Part shown: positions 25,147-39,700 of the stretch, in pieces
Layout: each line of letters starts with the position of its first letter
How positions within the stretch are numbered: position 1 is the first letter of the stretch
The notes under the pieces: model-generated
The model's database searches: none
What the model was told of the DNA's origin: nothing
The model's input: only the letters and a program-made list of their open reading frames with translations
Program-made: the position numbers and the translations under genes
Source: Salminus brasiliensis
Taxonomy: Eukaryota; Chordata; Actinopteri; Characiformes; Bryconidae
Direction: 5' to 3'
NCBI RefSeq assembly: GCF_030463535.1
Contig: NC_132887.1
Location: 19,280,443 to 19,344,442, forward strand
DNA: 64,000 bases

Positions 25147-27724
25147 ATGATGATGGCAGTGCCGCAGAAAATAATAATAATAATAGTGACGATAATAATC
25201 ATAATAAGAATGACGTAATTATTAATAAATTAATAAAGGGTGCAGCGATACGGGAACTTTGGGCTGATGGCAATATCTAACACCGATACATCAACATTTA
25301 AACGGGAAAGAAATGATGGCTACATCTACTTGGATTAGTCCTTTGTTTACAGCTATTATTTTAGTGTTACATAGTAAATCTAACAGTCACACTTAGAAAA
25401 GAGGTATTATTAATGATTATAATAAATAATAATGAATATGTAATTATATAAATGCGGTAAAATGTGCAAACACTCGAGTAAAAGCTCCTCATCTGGGCAG
25501 TAAGCATATATTTACTAATATACTAATATTATTACTTATAATAGTGGTGGATTGACATGCTCAGTAAAGTTGCAGATTTGCTGTGTAGGTTTACAAATGC
25601 CGATATTTTAGTGCAGTAGTTCATATCGGTTAAATCTGAAAAATGATCATTTTTTAAAGCTATGTAAAATCTCTGCGCGGCCGAAAAGCAATTAGGGTTG
25701 AGGTGTTGTTGGGAGTGTACGATACTATAGTGATTATACACGATATTACAGTGATATGTGATCAGGTTTGCTATCATTGAAGAAAGACTATATGTAGTAG
25801 CCAACTAGGAGTGGGTGAAATGACAGGCAGCATTGGGCAGAAGTGTGAGGCACTTTCTTATTATTACACATTATGTAAAAAACCATGTCTCTCAGCAGTA
25901 AGAGAGTTTACTGTAAAACTCCACGTCACATCAGGACAGATGCAGGTAAGCATAAATACAGCAAAAAAGAAACACCAGTTTCTCATGTTGAAGAAAGTAG
26001 TTGAGATCTTGTGAACTAGGTTGAAGAACAAAGCTTTTCAGTTTCAGGTTTCTCCTGGACGCCCCCCAGCCAGCGTGTGGACGTGTTCAAAAAATGTTTA
26101 ACATTGTTAAGCACTGATTTGTCGAACCAGGTGTCGGAACGATAACGATAAATAATACTACACTCCCATGAGGAGAGAGTTGGATATGCTTTAATAAGCA
26201 CGGTGATGCACATAGAATCTAATATTAGTGTTTCACTGAGCAGATTAATACTTCATGCCCAGATGATGAGCTTTTTTGGGTCTAATTCTTGCACAGTACT
26301 GTAAATATAGCATGAAACATGCAGAAATGTTAGTTGTGTGTCAAGATATGCACGTGTTCTGATATCTGTTTAGTTGGAGTGGACAATAAAAAAAGGACGA
26401 GGGCATGGCCGATACAACAAATACTTTCAACAAATTAAAAAAAATCAGTACAAATATTTTTTATGATGATTTCACACACTCCATTGCCCCACATCCACTT
26501 AACCAGGGCTAATTCTGCTCTCTCTGTATTGGATTAAAATTAATTAGATATATAATTTTATTAATTCGTGATCATGTAACATTAATCATGTAATTGATCA
26601 TGATAATGATGAATATCGGTGTATTGTCCAGCACTATAACCATTACCAAAAAAGAAAAAACTGTGAATGGGGTTTTGACATGGCCCTTTCCAATGCTTGT
26701 CCATGACTCTGAGCTTTTCCCACTGACTGAAGGTCTGCAACGTGCTTCCTGCCTATCATCATAAACAGCCCTTTTAGCAGCCTTTGTATCATCAGCCCAC
26801 AGGATGCTGCCTTTGCACCAACTAATGGCAGATGGAATCATCATTTACACACTTGACAGGAACTCGAGTGCTCTTTTGTTACGACCAGAGATTCGGAATA
26901 GCTGACCTTAATGAAACCCTCGGTAGCACTGCATTACCAGCTAATATGAGGCAGACGTATGTTTTTCTTCTGCCACTTTGGCTCTAAATATTTCTCTTTT
27001 CACAGGAACTTTCTGATTTTGCTTCTCTTTAGCTGAGATCCGGCCCAACTGACAGGTGAGTAGCAGCTTATTGTACTCTTTTCTTTTACCGGTGAAATGC
27101 TGTAGCGGCTAAAGTCCTCATATCATCCCTTACTTACATTAAAAATGAACATTAACTTCTCCTGTAAAGTTACCACTTCTGAGACGTGTGTGTTTTGGTT
27201 TACACACTGACAATATGTAACCATTTCCAGAGGAACACAAAATGTGAGGGGTTTAAAGTGACGTATAGTCTGCCTATTGGATTCTGTTATAAGTGTGTTT
27301 AGAGTCAGTGGGCCTCACTCACCATATGACATAACTTCATTTTGGATGAAGGACCACACACCAGAACTCTGTCCCCTCATTTACATTTACATTTACATTT
27401 ACATTTAAGGCATTTAGCAGACGCTCTTATCCAGAGCGACTTACAAAAGTGCTTTGCTATTTACTTAAGAATAACCTCAGCTAGTTTGGATAGGCTAAAA
27501 TTCAAAGATACCTATAAGTTTAGACACTGCTAAACACAAGTCAATAGGGTGAACACTCTGCTATTCGCCCAAGTACTCTCTGAAGAGGTGGATCTTCAGA
27601 CAGCAAGTGACTCTGCCGTTCGGACACCCAGGGGAAGTTCGTTCCACCACTTTGGTGCAGGACAGAAAAAAGCCTAAGATGCTTGTCTTCTGTGGATTTG
27701 GAGGGATGGAGGGATGGCCCTTGT

Positions 27725-27768
<44 letters not shown>

Positions 27769-30700
27769 ATACCCGCCCCTTTTCTCTTCACCTTTGTGAC
27801 GAACAACTTCACATCCACCTCCACCCCATCTCCTCCCTTATCCTACAAGGCTGACTACAAGCTACGGGGCAGGGGGCTCGGCTTTATCCTCCACCACAAA
27901 GCTGTCCTGAACGCAGCCTCCAGAGTGTGGACCTTCCTAGCAAGCTTTTCTTACGCAGTTTAATGAAGATTCTGACATTCGCCAGTGTTTTCTTATTTGA
28001 GATTTGTGTAATAGACAGGGACAGTGCGATCCATCATTATAAGATCAGAGCTGAGAACAATTCTGTGATATAAAACCACATCATGAATCTGATGTAAACG
28101 TTCTGTAAGGACAGTTCAGAGGAAAATTCTTAAGAAGGATATGGGTGAATGAGGCCCAATCGGTGTTTGGTTTTCTGAATGTTGAAAAATGACCAACATA
28201 CCAAAATTAGCCATAAATTGAGCCTGTTGTTTAGCAACTCAGTTTATTCCCGGTGTTTATCGTTGCTGTCTGAGAAAAATCATGCATCTGGGAAATTTAC
28301 AGGAGAAGGAAAAAAAAACCTTCATAACTTTGAATGGAAGTTAATGTAAAAATATTACATTTCAGTCGTTTTGGAGCATTTCTATGGCTCCATTCCTCCA
28401 TTTGGAATTTTGACACAATGTTTAGAACAACAGCCAGATTCATAATGTGTCAAAGAGTGAAAAACAGGAAGATTGGAGCTTATGGTGGCAGAGGGGATGT
28501 GTTGGTGATCATGTGTGTGCTTGTGCTGTTCAGGATGATTGAGGAGGGCAGCAAGAGCAGCAAGGCCACGGTGGAGAAGAGGCAGCTCTTCATGGAAATG
28601 AGTGAGTAAACACACACTGTACAGGGCTTTGTTTACACATGGCCACACGCACATGCACACACCCTCAGACACACACACACAGAGGCAGAGGCTATGCCAG
28701 CTTTTTCTCACTCTACTGCCACAGGGCCGTATAAATCTGTGTCATTTAAAGGGAAGAAATGAATGAGGAATATATTGGCCAGGTGCCAAAAGCAGTGAAG
28801 TAAAGCCAGTGTTAAACTATTATTGAATGGTTTGATGGTTAAATGCAAATTCCATATGCCTGGACTTCGAAATGGTTCATGTTCACTTTGATCAGGACTG
28901 ACAGCAGACCTAAAAGACCTGCATAAACAACTGGTGAATATTGCATTTTTTCTTTTTTTCTTTTTTTTTGTTCACCAGGAGCTCAAAACTTTGATGTTAT
29001 CCGGCTGTCGACGTACAGAACGGCGTGCAAGCTGAGATTTGTTCAGAAAAGATGCAATCGTGAGTCAGGCTCACATCTTTCTGTTTCTCTAGTAATTGTG
29101 CCTGGATGAGTTTTGTCTCACTAAAATATAAGATTTTGTCCCGATGTGCACGACAAACACACACTCGCTCCTTGGTTCTTATCTCTGTGTTCCCCTCTCG
29201 CAGTTCACCTGGTGGACGTGTGGAACATGATTGAGGCGTTCCGCGATAACGGGCTCAGCACGCTGGACCATAATGCTGAGATCAACGTGTCGCGACTTGA
29301 AACCATCCTCTCCTCCATCTTCTACCAGCTGAACAAGCGCCTGCCCACCACCCACCAGATTAACGTGGAGCAGTCCATCGGCCTGCTGCTCAACTTTATG
29401 GTGGCTACCTACGACAGGTGAGGACCGACTCTTTTTACAACACATCTTTAGTATTTTTGTCCATTCTAACACAGGGCACACTGCTAATTACTAAATAATT
29501 CAAAATTCAGACATTTAAATGTTATGGTCTACTTTGCAATGCACTTTACTGTGTCTTTTTAAAGCATCATTATGGAACATTTTTACCCTAAAGTAACAGC
29601 TGCAAAATCATTGTGAGCCTCCACTGACTTGTAAAAGGGAGAATAGTGGCGCCGTCATTGCTAATCCAGGCTCAGCACGCTGCTAACTGCAGTATGGACC
29701 TCTGGTAAAGTGGACAGGACAATGCTTGTGAGAACTGCACAACGCTGTGCAACCCGAGTCATATTTGTGTGAAATCCTGTAATATTACACTACTGCCTAA
29801 GTCCACATGATTATCTCACTTTCTGTGACGGTTTGGTATATCTCATCTCGTCCAGAAATGCATGTTTTTGAGTGGTGGCTCAAAGTGTGAAATACACTTA
29901 CCGACTGTAGGAGGAGCCCAGGAGCAGTACATGTCAATTTTCCATAGTGTTGCTTTAAAGTGTAATTATGTTTTACAATGAGCGCAGCTTGAGAGCAGAA
30001 ATTCTCAGAGTGGTTGTGATGCAAGTACATGGAAAAGCTCAAGATCACCACTTCTTCTGCTTCTCCAGCTTCATAATAATGATGATAATAATAATAATGG
30101 GAGGAATAAAGAGAAACTAATTTTAATTCAAAAGTGTACTTACAGTACTTGTAAATGTAAATGATTTAAAGCAGCAGTATGGAGATTTGGAATGTCTTGT
30201 TCCTGTACTTGTTCCTACAGTAAGTAATTAGCACTTTATGCCACCCCTTTAGAATATTTTTTCTGGACAAGCTAAGAGATACAGAATCGTGACTGAAAGT
30301 GAGAGAAGCATGTGGACTGACATGGTAGATTAATGCTACAGGATTTTACACAAATACGAGGTTACAGAGCGTTACGCAATTCTCGTGTGTTGTCCTGCCA
30401 GTCTTACCAGTGTTACATAGTGCAGTTAGCAGCGTGTCAAGCCCAGAATAACAACTACAGCGACGCCATTCTCCCTACTACAGGTCATTGGAGAATCGCA
30501 ATGATTTGCAAGCTGTTATTTTAAGGTAAAAACGCTACATTATACATTTTTTAAAAACGTAGTGTGTTCTGTACAATCCCCAGCAACGATTCTAAAGTGA
30601 GAGCACAAGCGCAGGAGGTGCTAAGATTTCACAAATGATGCCAAGTGTAGCGGCCAAAGCCGACCTAAATACAGTGCGAACAGCAGGTCTCCATAACTCA

Positions 30701-33700
30701 GTCTCACACACAGACTCAAAACCTGGATAACAGAATCTACCACAGTGTTTTTTTCCCCCACGTTGTTGCTGAATCACCCACACAACTCCTGATCAGGCAG
30801 GAAAGTGGAGTTTTTGTAGCTTTGTCCAAATTTCAGATCAAGACGTTTTGTCACAGTGTAATGAAAGAGTAAACCATTACGTGCAGGTTAACATTGTGAT
30901 GTCAGAGTTTTCGCAATTTTCACAGAGTTTCGCAGAGAAACACCCAGAGAAACGCCATGTTTGTAAAAATACCCAGATGCCTGCTTAGGGGCCAGCTTCA
31001 TTTAACCCAAATTTGATTAGATGCTGGTTTCCCAAACCCAGATTAATCCTAATGTTAGCCTAAAAAGAATTATCAATGGTGATTCACCAGTGGCACCGCA
31101 ATTTAGTCCAAGACCTAGCCTAAGCCATGTCTGGGAAAACAGCCCTGGATGTTTTAGTGGGAAAAATGCACTGAACTGATAATAATAATAACATAATAAA
31201 GAGAGACATCTCAGCTGGTGGAAGGAGGAAGAAAAAGTAAATAATTTCTTTTGGAAATGTAACACAACACAAGCACTATATTTGTGGACACTGCTTTTAA
31301 TGGGTACATTCAGCTACTGTAAGTTGCACCCATTGCTGACACAGATGTGCAAATGCATACACACAGTATGTCTAGTCCCTGTAGAGAAATACTGCCAATA
31401 GAATAGAACCCTCTGGAGCAGATAAACCTGAACCCATTGGCACCATGCCTGATGCCTGGCGTGGGATAAAGGGGTATAAAGCCCCCAGCATTGAGCTGTG
31501 GAGCAGTGGAACTGTGCTTTCTGGAATGATGGAGCTCCATCCAGTACTTTTGGGAGTTAGGTTGGGGAGTTAGGGATGATGTGGGTTGATGATCATCCAA
31601 CATCCAGACCTCATTAGTGCTCTTGTTGCTAAATGCAATCAAATCCTCACAGCAATGCCTTCACTGGACAGTAATCCAAGTAGTAATCCAGTAGTCCAAA
31701 TTTTGTCCAAATCGTGTACATTTCTAAATTATACTTATATTAACTGTTCACTTGTCACCTAATATTGTTATTATTATTAATAATAATATTATTAATAATA
31801 ACAATAATAAATAACAAATAGTGCCTTTCAAAGATTTTCTTTATAACTTAAGATACATCTCTCGTCCAGTAGTCAGGCAGGCTGGAGGGTCATAAACGTG
31901 TATCAAATCACACCTACTAATCCTGATAATTAATTGAGAATTCACCTCATCAGTTAATTACTGGGATTAGTGTGTGTTTTGCAGCAGTGAAGTCACTCAA
32001 ATGTGGTGGCTTTCTAGGACTTAAGCGGTGCACCCCTGGTTTAAGTACTAAGGATTCTTATATAAAAGAGAAGCTTTAGTGTTGGGGAATCTTTGGAGGC
32101 TCCCCTTTTTAACTAATCTGTATTCAGCACAGTTCTCCCACACTGCTCCCACACTGCTCTCACACTGCTCTCACACTGCTCTCACACTGCTCTCACACTG
32201 TCTCCACGTCAGCCAGTCTATTATTCTCCTAACAGTGGAAAACATGCCAAATTAGCTCCCCTATTTTCACACGACAACTTAAAAGTCTGCGAGCCAATTT
32301 CACAGAACAGACTGAGCTCAGTTCTGGACTAGTTTACTTTGTTAAATGGGGTTCTGCACTCATGGTCATTCAAGACTGCAGGCTCAAGTGACTCCAAGAG
32401 TAAAAAAAAACATCCCAATGACTATCTGCATCAGGAGGCTGTAATGTACACTTGTGTTTGTGTTGCAGTGAGGGCCACGGAAAGCTTACCGTTTTTTCCA
32501 TGAAATCAATGCTGTCGACCATGTGTGGTGGGAAGATAGTTGACAAATTACGATGTAAGTAATACATACATATACATATATGGGTTGTGAGGTTGATAGC
32601 ATCATGCCAGTGATATCATCAAGCAGGTGGCAATTCCAGCACCACATTTCGTTTATTATGGTAGTAATAGGTATTTAGCATGTCATTGCTGTCAATGATA
32701 TTATTTGAATCTGGCAGCTTTTCCTTACATTCTGCCCAAATATCGTGAAAATGGACCAATAGAAATGCTGCAAAATTACAAGTACTAAAACGTTTTACAT
32801 TGACTTCATATGAAAGTTAAGGTTTTTTTTTCCTACTCCTGTAAAACTGCCAGTTTTGGATAGATTAGGTTATTGCGATGTAATAATTTCTTCACTTTCA
32901 AAATACCATCATTTAAGCACCTTTTTAGAACTGGATCTGTTCAATACAAGCGCATGAAATTCATTATTATGGATTCTCTGTTGGGTGTAAAGCATGTTAG
33001 TTACACTTTGCTGCCCTCTTGTGTATTTTCATGAATGCAGCCATTTGTAGCATTTCAAAATATTACTCCCTGTGAAATTAAATGTCATACCTCATCCTAG
33101 CCTTTAAGCTGAAAGGTTAGTTTAATAAAGTAATCTGTTTGATCAATTAAGTGAATAAAAACATATTATATTCTTTTAGTTTTCATACATTTCTAGCCCA
33201 GTCCTTCCAGTGCCGCCTCTCTGTAGTTACATTAAATGAACACACAGCGGTGCTGTTTAATTTTAAGGATGTCCTTCCACTGATGTTCCTATAAATCTTA
33301 AAACCTTTCGGGGTAAACACAGATCCTGTACCTTTCTCCCCCTCCTCTCAGATATCTTCTCTCAGATTTCGGACTCCAGTGGGACGATGGTGTTTGCTAA
33401 GTTTGACCAGTTCCTAAGGGAAGTCCTGAAGCTTCCCACGGCCGTGTTCGAGGGCCCCTCGTTTGGCTACACGGAGCACTCAGTGAGGACGTGTTTCCCT
33501 CAGCAGGTGAGCGCTCTCCCCATTTCCTTTTCACCCTTCTAGTTAGCGATCTAACCCACCAATCACTGGTTGAGCGTCTCTCACCTGTTCTTTGCCAGAA
33601 GAAGATATTGCTGAACACCTTCCTGGACGTGATGATGGCGGACCCTCCCCCGCAGTGCCTCGTTTGGCTACCTCTCATGCACCGACTGGCCAATGTAGAG

Positions 33701-36700
33701 AACGGTACGTGCTGAGAGCGCAGCACCAGGCCGGCTTGTTTACTAGCCGCCTGCTGCTTTTGAACATACGGCCCCAGATAGGCTCTTACGAGGGCAGATA
33801 GGCTCTTACGAGGGCCCTAAACCCACTAAAGACCAGAGGACATAAATATGTTTAGAGAATTACAGTGAATGTAACAGTGGGAAGCTTAAGCTTGATCCTC
33901 CATGTTTTCATGTGTAGAGGGGAGTGAGGCAATTATTTAAAACATTCAGATGCTACACATGTAAACAAACATTATTTCAGTCAGTAACTTGTTTGCGAAC
34001 AATTCAGCAGCAAGCAAAATGTGTGCAAACTTACACATATAGCAGGCAACAGGCGCTAAACAGACTTGACAAGCCCAAAAGTAACCTTATTATGCGTATT
34101 AAACGTAACAAAAACATAAACCAGGCACTGAGAGTAAACAAAGGGCAGCAACTAAGGGTCAAAACAAAGAACACAACAGAACATGGCAAACAAGATGGCG
34201 AACATAAACCTGGGACTGGGAGGAGCAGGGAGCTGAACGAGAGAATAACGAGGGGGGTGAACTAGAAAATGAGGCAAGCCAAACCTGAGTAAGCCTAAAA
34301 CCGGGGTCGCCTAGGAGCATGAGCAGGAGGCGAACACAACACACTTGCCTCTTAAACTCTTGCCAACCTAAACACGCCACCAACGCGTGGGGAGTCAAGG
34401 AGATCCCTGGAGATCCAAGGATTCAATGAGGTTCAATTCACGGCCTCGAGTGGCCGTAGTGGAGGTCCTTAAATACTCCCAGTCCCAGGTGCAACTCATG
34501 AGCAACGAGCAACAACACAAATGAACAGGAAGTCTTTATATGGGCCTGTGGGCGGCGGCTCGGGATCGCCCCGGGGGAAGGCGTGATAACAAGGGCCTGA
34601 CACTTCCAACGTAAAGACACTAAGAAAAGTATCTGCATCCACATTAATATGATTATTTGAACATTGAACATTTTTTGTATACATTAGTTTGTTGAATTAT
34701 TTTTTTTTTTTTCCTTTTTCCCCAATTTGATACTATCAATAAACCCACCCCTTCGTAGCTCCCCCTAGCACTAGCAATGCTCCCAACACCACCCTTTTCA
34801 AACTGCTGCCGATGCGGCATCACTGGGTAGCTCGGAGGAAAGTGCCGGGTCCCCAGCTCCACTGCCCCAACTAACAGACACCTGTGCTGGCCAGCCTTGC
34901 TTTAGGAGTGACAAGGGGAGAAAGCGCCATCTACCCACCCGGAGAGAACATGGCAAGTTGTGCCTTCTCGAACTCCGTCCAACTTGTCATCTTTTACATG
35001 TTTCTGATGAATCTGAATCCCAAACTTTTTTATTTATATATATATATTTATGTAGTTCCTCTTGATTAGATTAGATTATACACTTTTATGACTAACCCCA
35101 CTGTGTGGAGGCTGTATTTTAGCCTCTATATATAAAAATTCAATGCTACAGTTTACCTTTTATTAATTTTTTCCCTTTTTTTCTCATATACACTTCGGTA
35201 ATTTCAATTAAGAAATTTAATCTATAAACAAGTATTAAGGTGGTAGGGTTTCGTGACAGAAAATCAAAGATGAGCGAAATAGCATGTCATATGCAAGACA
35301 TATGTCATACGAGGATCATTTTGGGTATAAAATTAAATACAATTTCAGTTGGACCACGCTGTGCCAGTGTCCCATGGAAAAGCTGTGGTAGAAATTACAT
35401 TTCCTGCCATGCCGCTTTGCCATCAGCATTCGGAGTCAGAGAGAGCACAATTGGTCATGTTCTCTCTGGGTAGGTAGATGGTCCCCTCATCACTCTTGGA
35501 GCAACATTGGCTGGCACAGGCGTCTGTTAGCTGATGCGGCCAAGCTGGGGACCTGGCGCTTTCCTCCAAGCATGATGGCTCCCTGGCAATGCCACATCGG
35601 CGGCAGTTCAAGAAGAGGCGGAGGCTCTGTGTGTCTCGGGGGAGTCATTTGTTATGTCCTTACCCTCTTAGTTTTGGGAACATTGCAAGTGCTAGGGGGA
35701 GCTATGGACAGGTGGGTTAATTGGCAGTACTGAATTGGGAAAAATAACAAAAAAGGTTGACAAGCAAAATTATATAAAAAAAAAAAAAGAAATGAAATGC
35801 TCCACTTAAACTTTAAAAGTTTTCCAGGACAAAGAAAACATGAGTGTGGCAGAGAGAATGTAGCATGTCTGAAAGTGTCCAACTCAATATATTCACCTTA
35901 CCTACCATTTCCTACATGTTCACTAATCTGTGCGATAAACAATCTGAGGACAGATTCCACAATGAAATTACATTAATCTGCTCCATCTTTCCATCTTTCT
36001 CTTCTTCTGTGATGCTAATTAAGAAATGTCATGTAAACAAAAGCCTTGTAAACAGAACAAGCTGTTCCTGATCTCTGAGGAGACATTTAGCATATAGACG
36101 TTCATCTGATTCCACGGTTTCCTCTTTTTCCTCTTGTCTCTTTTCTCTGAATTCCACAGAGCAGAATGCTGTCATTACCATGTACTCTCAGCAACAGGGA
36201 AGCATACAGGCCATTTCAAAGTTCACAGTTAAGGTTTTAGCTCTGTCCCGAAAGGGAGCATAAGCCCTGCAGACCTCTTCCAAGTCCGCATAGACAGCAC
36301 AAGTGTGCACTTCTGTGATGTCCAGGCTCTGCATTTTTTGCTCACATCTGAGTAGACAGCTGTAAACGAACACATGCAGTTTGACAGATCCTCACTTGTA
36401 TCTGAGGTAGTGTTGGGTAAGAGGCCATTGCAAAGTCAACTAAGTGCAACGACGCAGCACCAACGCTGTGATATATGTTATGATAAGTGGAAGACGGCTT
36501 ATTTTATTAAACATTTCCACCTTTTGGTTGAACGCAGCGGAACTGGATGCTTATGCTTTTCTGAAAGGCGGCCGCTGAAAGCTTGTAGTAGATGTCCAGA
36601 CATGTCCTGGCCATGTCCATTAAAACCCACACTTAACTGAAAACCCACGGTTAGAGACATTAGCATGAGTTTTAAATTCTTTCAGAAGAAGAAATGGCAA

Positions 36701-39700
36701 GAATCTTTACCTATTCCTGTTGTGTACTGTAATGAGTCTAACAACATTAACAACAAACACAGCAGATCTTCTGTCCATGTGCAACTGAGGACTCAAGTGC
36801 ACCAATAAGGTGTCAGTTAGGTGTCTGACGGTTCATGTAAAAGCACAGTGAGCAATGGCCACACTACACAATACGTTGAACACACCCTGGTCAGATTCTT
36901 ACATGTATGCTTAGTGCATCTTTGCTAAACTTGAAAATACATCGCGGTAGTGTGCAATTACAGTGCAGGGACAGTCACAGTTAACCCACTGTCCAAACCT
37001 AGAAAACCCTGTTTTCACTTACGTAACTGTCTGGTTTCCTCTTGTGTATGTACAGGTTGGGTAATTGGCGGTCCAAATTGTGAAGAAAATGGTTGATAAA
37101 AAAAAAGCCTAAAATTAAAATCAGGTGCTCCACATCAGCTACAGATAATTACAACACTGTTCTAAATTAGATAAAAAAAGATTAAATAAAGATTAAATAA
37201 AGATCTCACAACAATTAGAAATCACTTATGATAAACAAGTGAAACAACTGCCAACATGGCCAGCTCAGGCCATCCTAGCAAGTTCAGCCCAAGAGCAGAC
37301 TGCAAGTCTCCAACAATCCCAGGTAGGTCTTGTCAGAATTAATGCCAAAGTGCAGCATCTACCATCAGAACGAGACTGGGCAGGTATGGTTTTCATGGGA
37401 AATGAGAAAGGAGGATACCCTTGCCATGAAAGAAACATCAAGGCAAGACTAAAGTTTGCCAGAGAACACCTAGACTAAGACCAGGACGTCTGGAACAATG
37501 TGCCCTGGACAGATGAACCTGGAGTCTTGCCCTGGTGTTACTTTGAAAACATTTTGGGATTGTTGGAGACCTGTTACTCATCTTTGCAGTCTGATTTGGG
37601 CTGAACTTGCTAGGATGGCCTGACCTGGCCATGTTGGCAGTTGTTTCTGTTAAAAAGTTGTCTTTTTAAGCTATATATATCTGCCTCTACAGCCTACTTT
37701 CTGAAGCCGTCAGAGAGCTCTTTGGATCTGGCCAAAGTGATCCCACTCACTTCAACAATCAAGAGCAAACCAAACAAAATGTCTGAGGTTTAAATAAGAC
37801 AGGCTTCTCAAAATCCTCCCGAAAATGTTCAAATCATCTCAGCCTGATTTGAATTTTAGGAATTTTAATTAGTAATAAATGTGTAATAAACATCTTACAA
37901 TGAAATTTACATTCATAGTAATTATCTTTACAAATAATTTAAAAGTGTCTCGTTACATTACCTCTATCTCCCAATTATTGTTCAAGTGAAGATCAACATA
38001 TTTTTTTAACTATTCAAAAAGAGAAAGGTTTCATGGGGTGTCCTAACTTTTTCACATGACTGTATAGACTAAAAAGAACCTGATACATCTCACCTGTTCA
38101 GCTTACTAGTTGGTTCATCTCAGAGTGCTGTGTTGTTATGGTTACTTGGATAAGTCTACATCATAGAAACCAGTTATTTTACATCAGAACCAAAAAACAG
38201 TTCTTGCTGCACGTGAACACAGTCTAATGACATGTCTGTCTCTCTTCACTCTGCACCAGTCTTCCATCCGGTGGAGTGCTCATACTGCCGGAGTGAGAGC
38301 ATGATGGGTTTTCGCTACCGGTGCCAGCAGTGCCACGGCTACCAGCTTTGCCAGAACTGCTTCTGGCGTGGCCATGCCAGTGGTCCCCACAGCAACCAGC
38401 ATCAGATGAAGGAGCATTCCTCATGGGTACGGAGTGCACAACCTTATACACAAAAACACACACACTTAGTTCAGTCCTACTTTAATGAACACTGAAAAGT
38501 GGGCAAAAGTATTGGGACACATACTCATTTATTGTTTCTTATGAAATCGAGGATAGTAAGAAGAGTTTATTCTGCGTTTGTTGGAGGTAACTGTTTCTGT
38601 CCAGGAAAGGCTTTGACAAGAGCATTAGTCAGGTCAGGATGTTGGATGATCATCATTCCACCTCATTCGTAACTCCCTAGCTCATCCCCAAAGTATTGGA
38701 TGTACCACCATCATTCCAGAGAACACAGTTTCACTGCTCCACAGCTCAGTGCTGGAAGGCTTTATACCCCTGCAGGCTAGATACTAGACAAGCTGTGTAT
38801 ATGTGTGTGTGTGTAAGCATTTGCACATCTGTGCCAGCAATGGGTGCAACTTTAAATAGCTTAATGCATCCATTAAAAGGGGTGTCCACAAGCATATAGT
38901 GTATCATTAATGAGACAAATTATGAAGAATATCATCAGCATATCATTGGCTCCTGCTGTGGACTGATTGCCTGCCTGGCACCAAGTGATAATTGAGCTCC
39001 AGGGTTTGCGTTTCCTTCCAGAATGTCATTCTCCTCTGATGCAGGATTTCATGGGGTTTTGACGGTGCTTGGCAAGTGGGTTATATTGATTACATTTCCA
39101 AATCTCCCCCCATTGGCCCCAAGCTCAATTGCTGTGCTGGAAATTGAAGCCCAGGAAGGAATTTGCAGCGCTTCCTAAATCCAATTCTGAGAGATTTTCT
39201 CTCTCCCTCTCTCCCTCACTCTTGCTCTCTCTTGCTCTTGTACTCTCTCGCCCTCACTGCCAATACAAAGATGATTGTTTTCAACCCCAGGGCACTAAAA
39301 AAAAGGTCATGCCAGTTCAGGGTTTTGCTGAATCAAACATTTTTTATTAACACTGAAAGTAAAGAGATGCTTTAAAAACTTTGTAACTGCGTTTGCCATG
39401 GATTGTAGCCTCTCTGGCACAGATTAACCCAAGTTTTAGACCACAAAGGATTTACATTGACAGGTTCATTTAGTCCAAGAAGGGTTTAAATCAGTGTCTA
39501 GACAACAGTGATGGGTAATCAAACTTGCCAGTATGACTTATTGAAGCTTGAATGTTTCTTTGTCTTTATCAAGTGCTGTAGCTCTTTACTGTGAGCTTAA
39601 GGATGGTGATTAGTATTCAGTCCACAGTATGTCTAGCAGTTTGTCTTTGTCTCTGTGACTTTCACAGAAGTCCCCAGCCAAGAAACTGAGCCATGCCATC

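Larger units (their letters stand above)
24321..28533 (+). other. dtnb 5' intron region, 4.2 kb
   Basis: Besides the candidate exon at 27006-27055 it contains a CTG/ATG trinucleotide tract (25099-25155), a complex fish repeat with (TTTACA)n (27376-27725), a (TA)n tract (27729-27760) and a dispersed repeat (28285-28425). The 25.2-27.0 kb part is AT-rich without recognised features. Confidence 0.65.
29418..32468 (+). other. dtnb intron, 3.1 kb
   Basis: Contains two oppositely oriented family-C copies (29558-29960 and 30165-30550), one family-A copy (31274-31682), a hairpin-prone ATT/AAT palindrome (31770-31815) and a 12-bp minisatellite (32136-32204). Confidence 0.7.
33705..38259 (+). other. 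dtnb intron, 4.6 kb
   Basis: Contains a 20-bp tandem duplication (33776-33815), an inverted pair of SINE-like elements (34690-34985 and 35425-35755) and a Tc1-like relic (37055-38065). The parts at 33.9-34.65 kb and 35.8-37.05 kb show no recognised feature. Confidence 0.7.

Noticed and set aside
32136..32204. CRISPR-like array
   Set aside because: The 12-bp units are contiguous without unique spacers; a plain minisatellite in a vertebrate intron.
37239..37478. 79-codon open frame starting [10 protein letters not shown]
   Set aside because: It is a broken piece of a Tc1-like transposase with stops before the catalytic region, not a functional gene.
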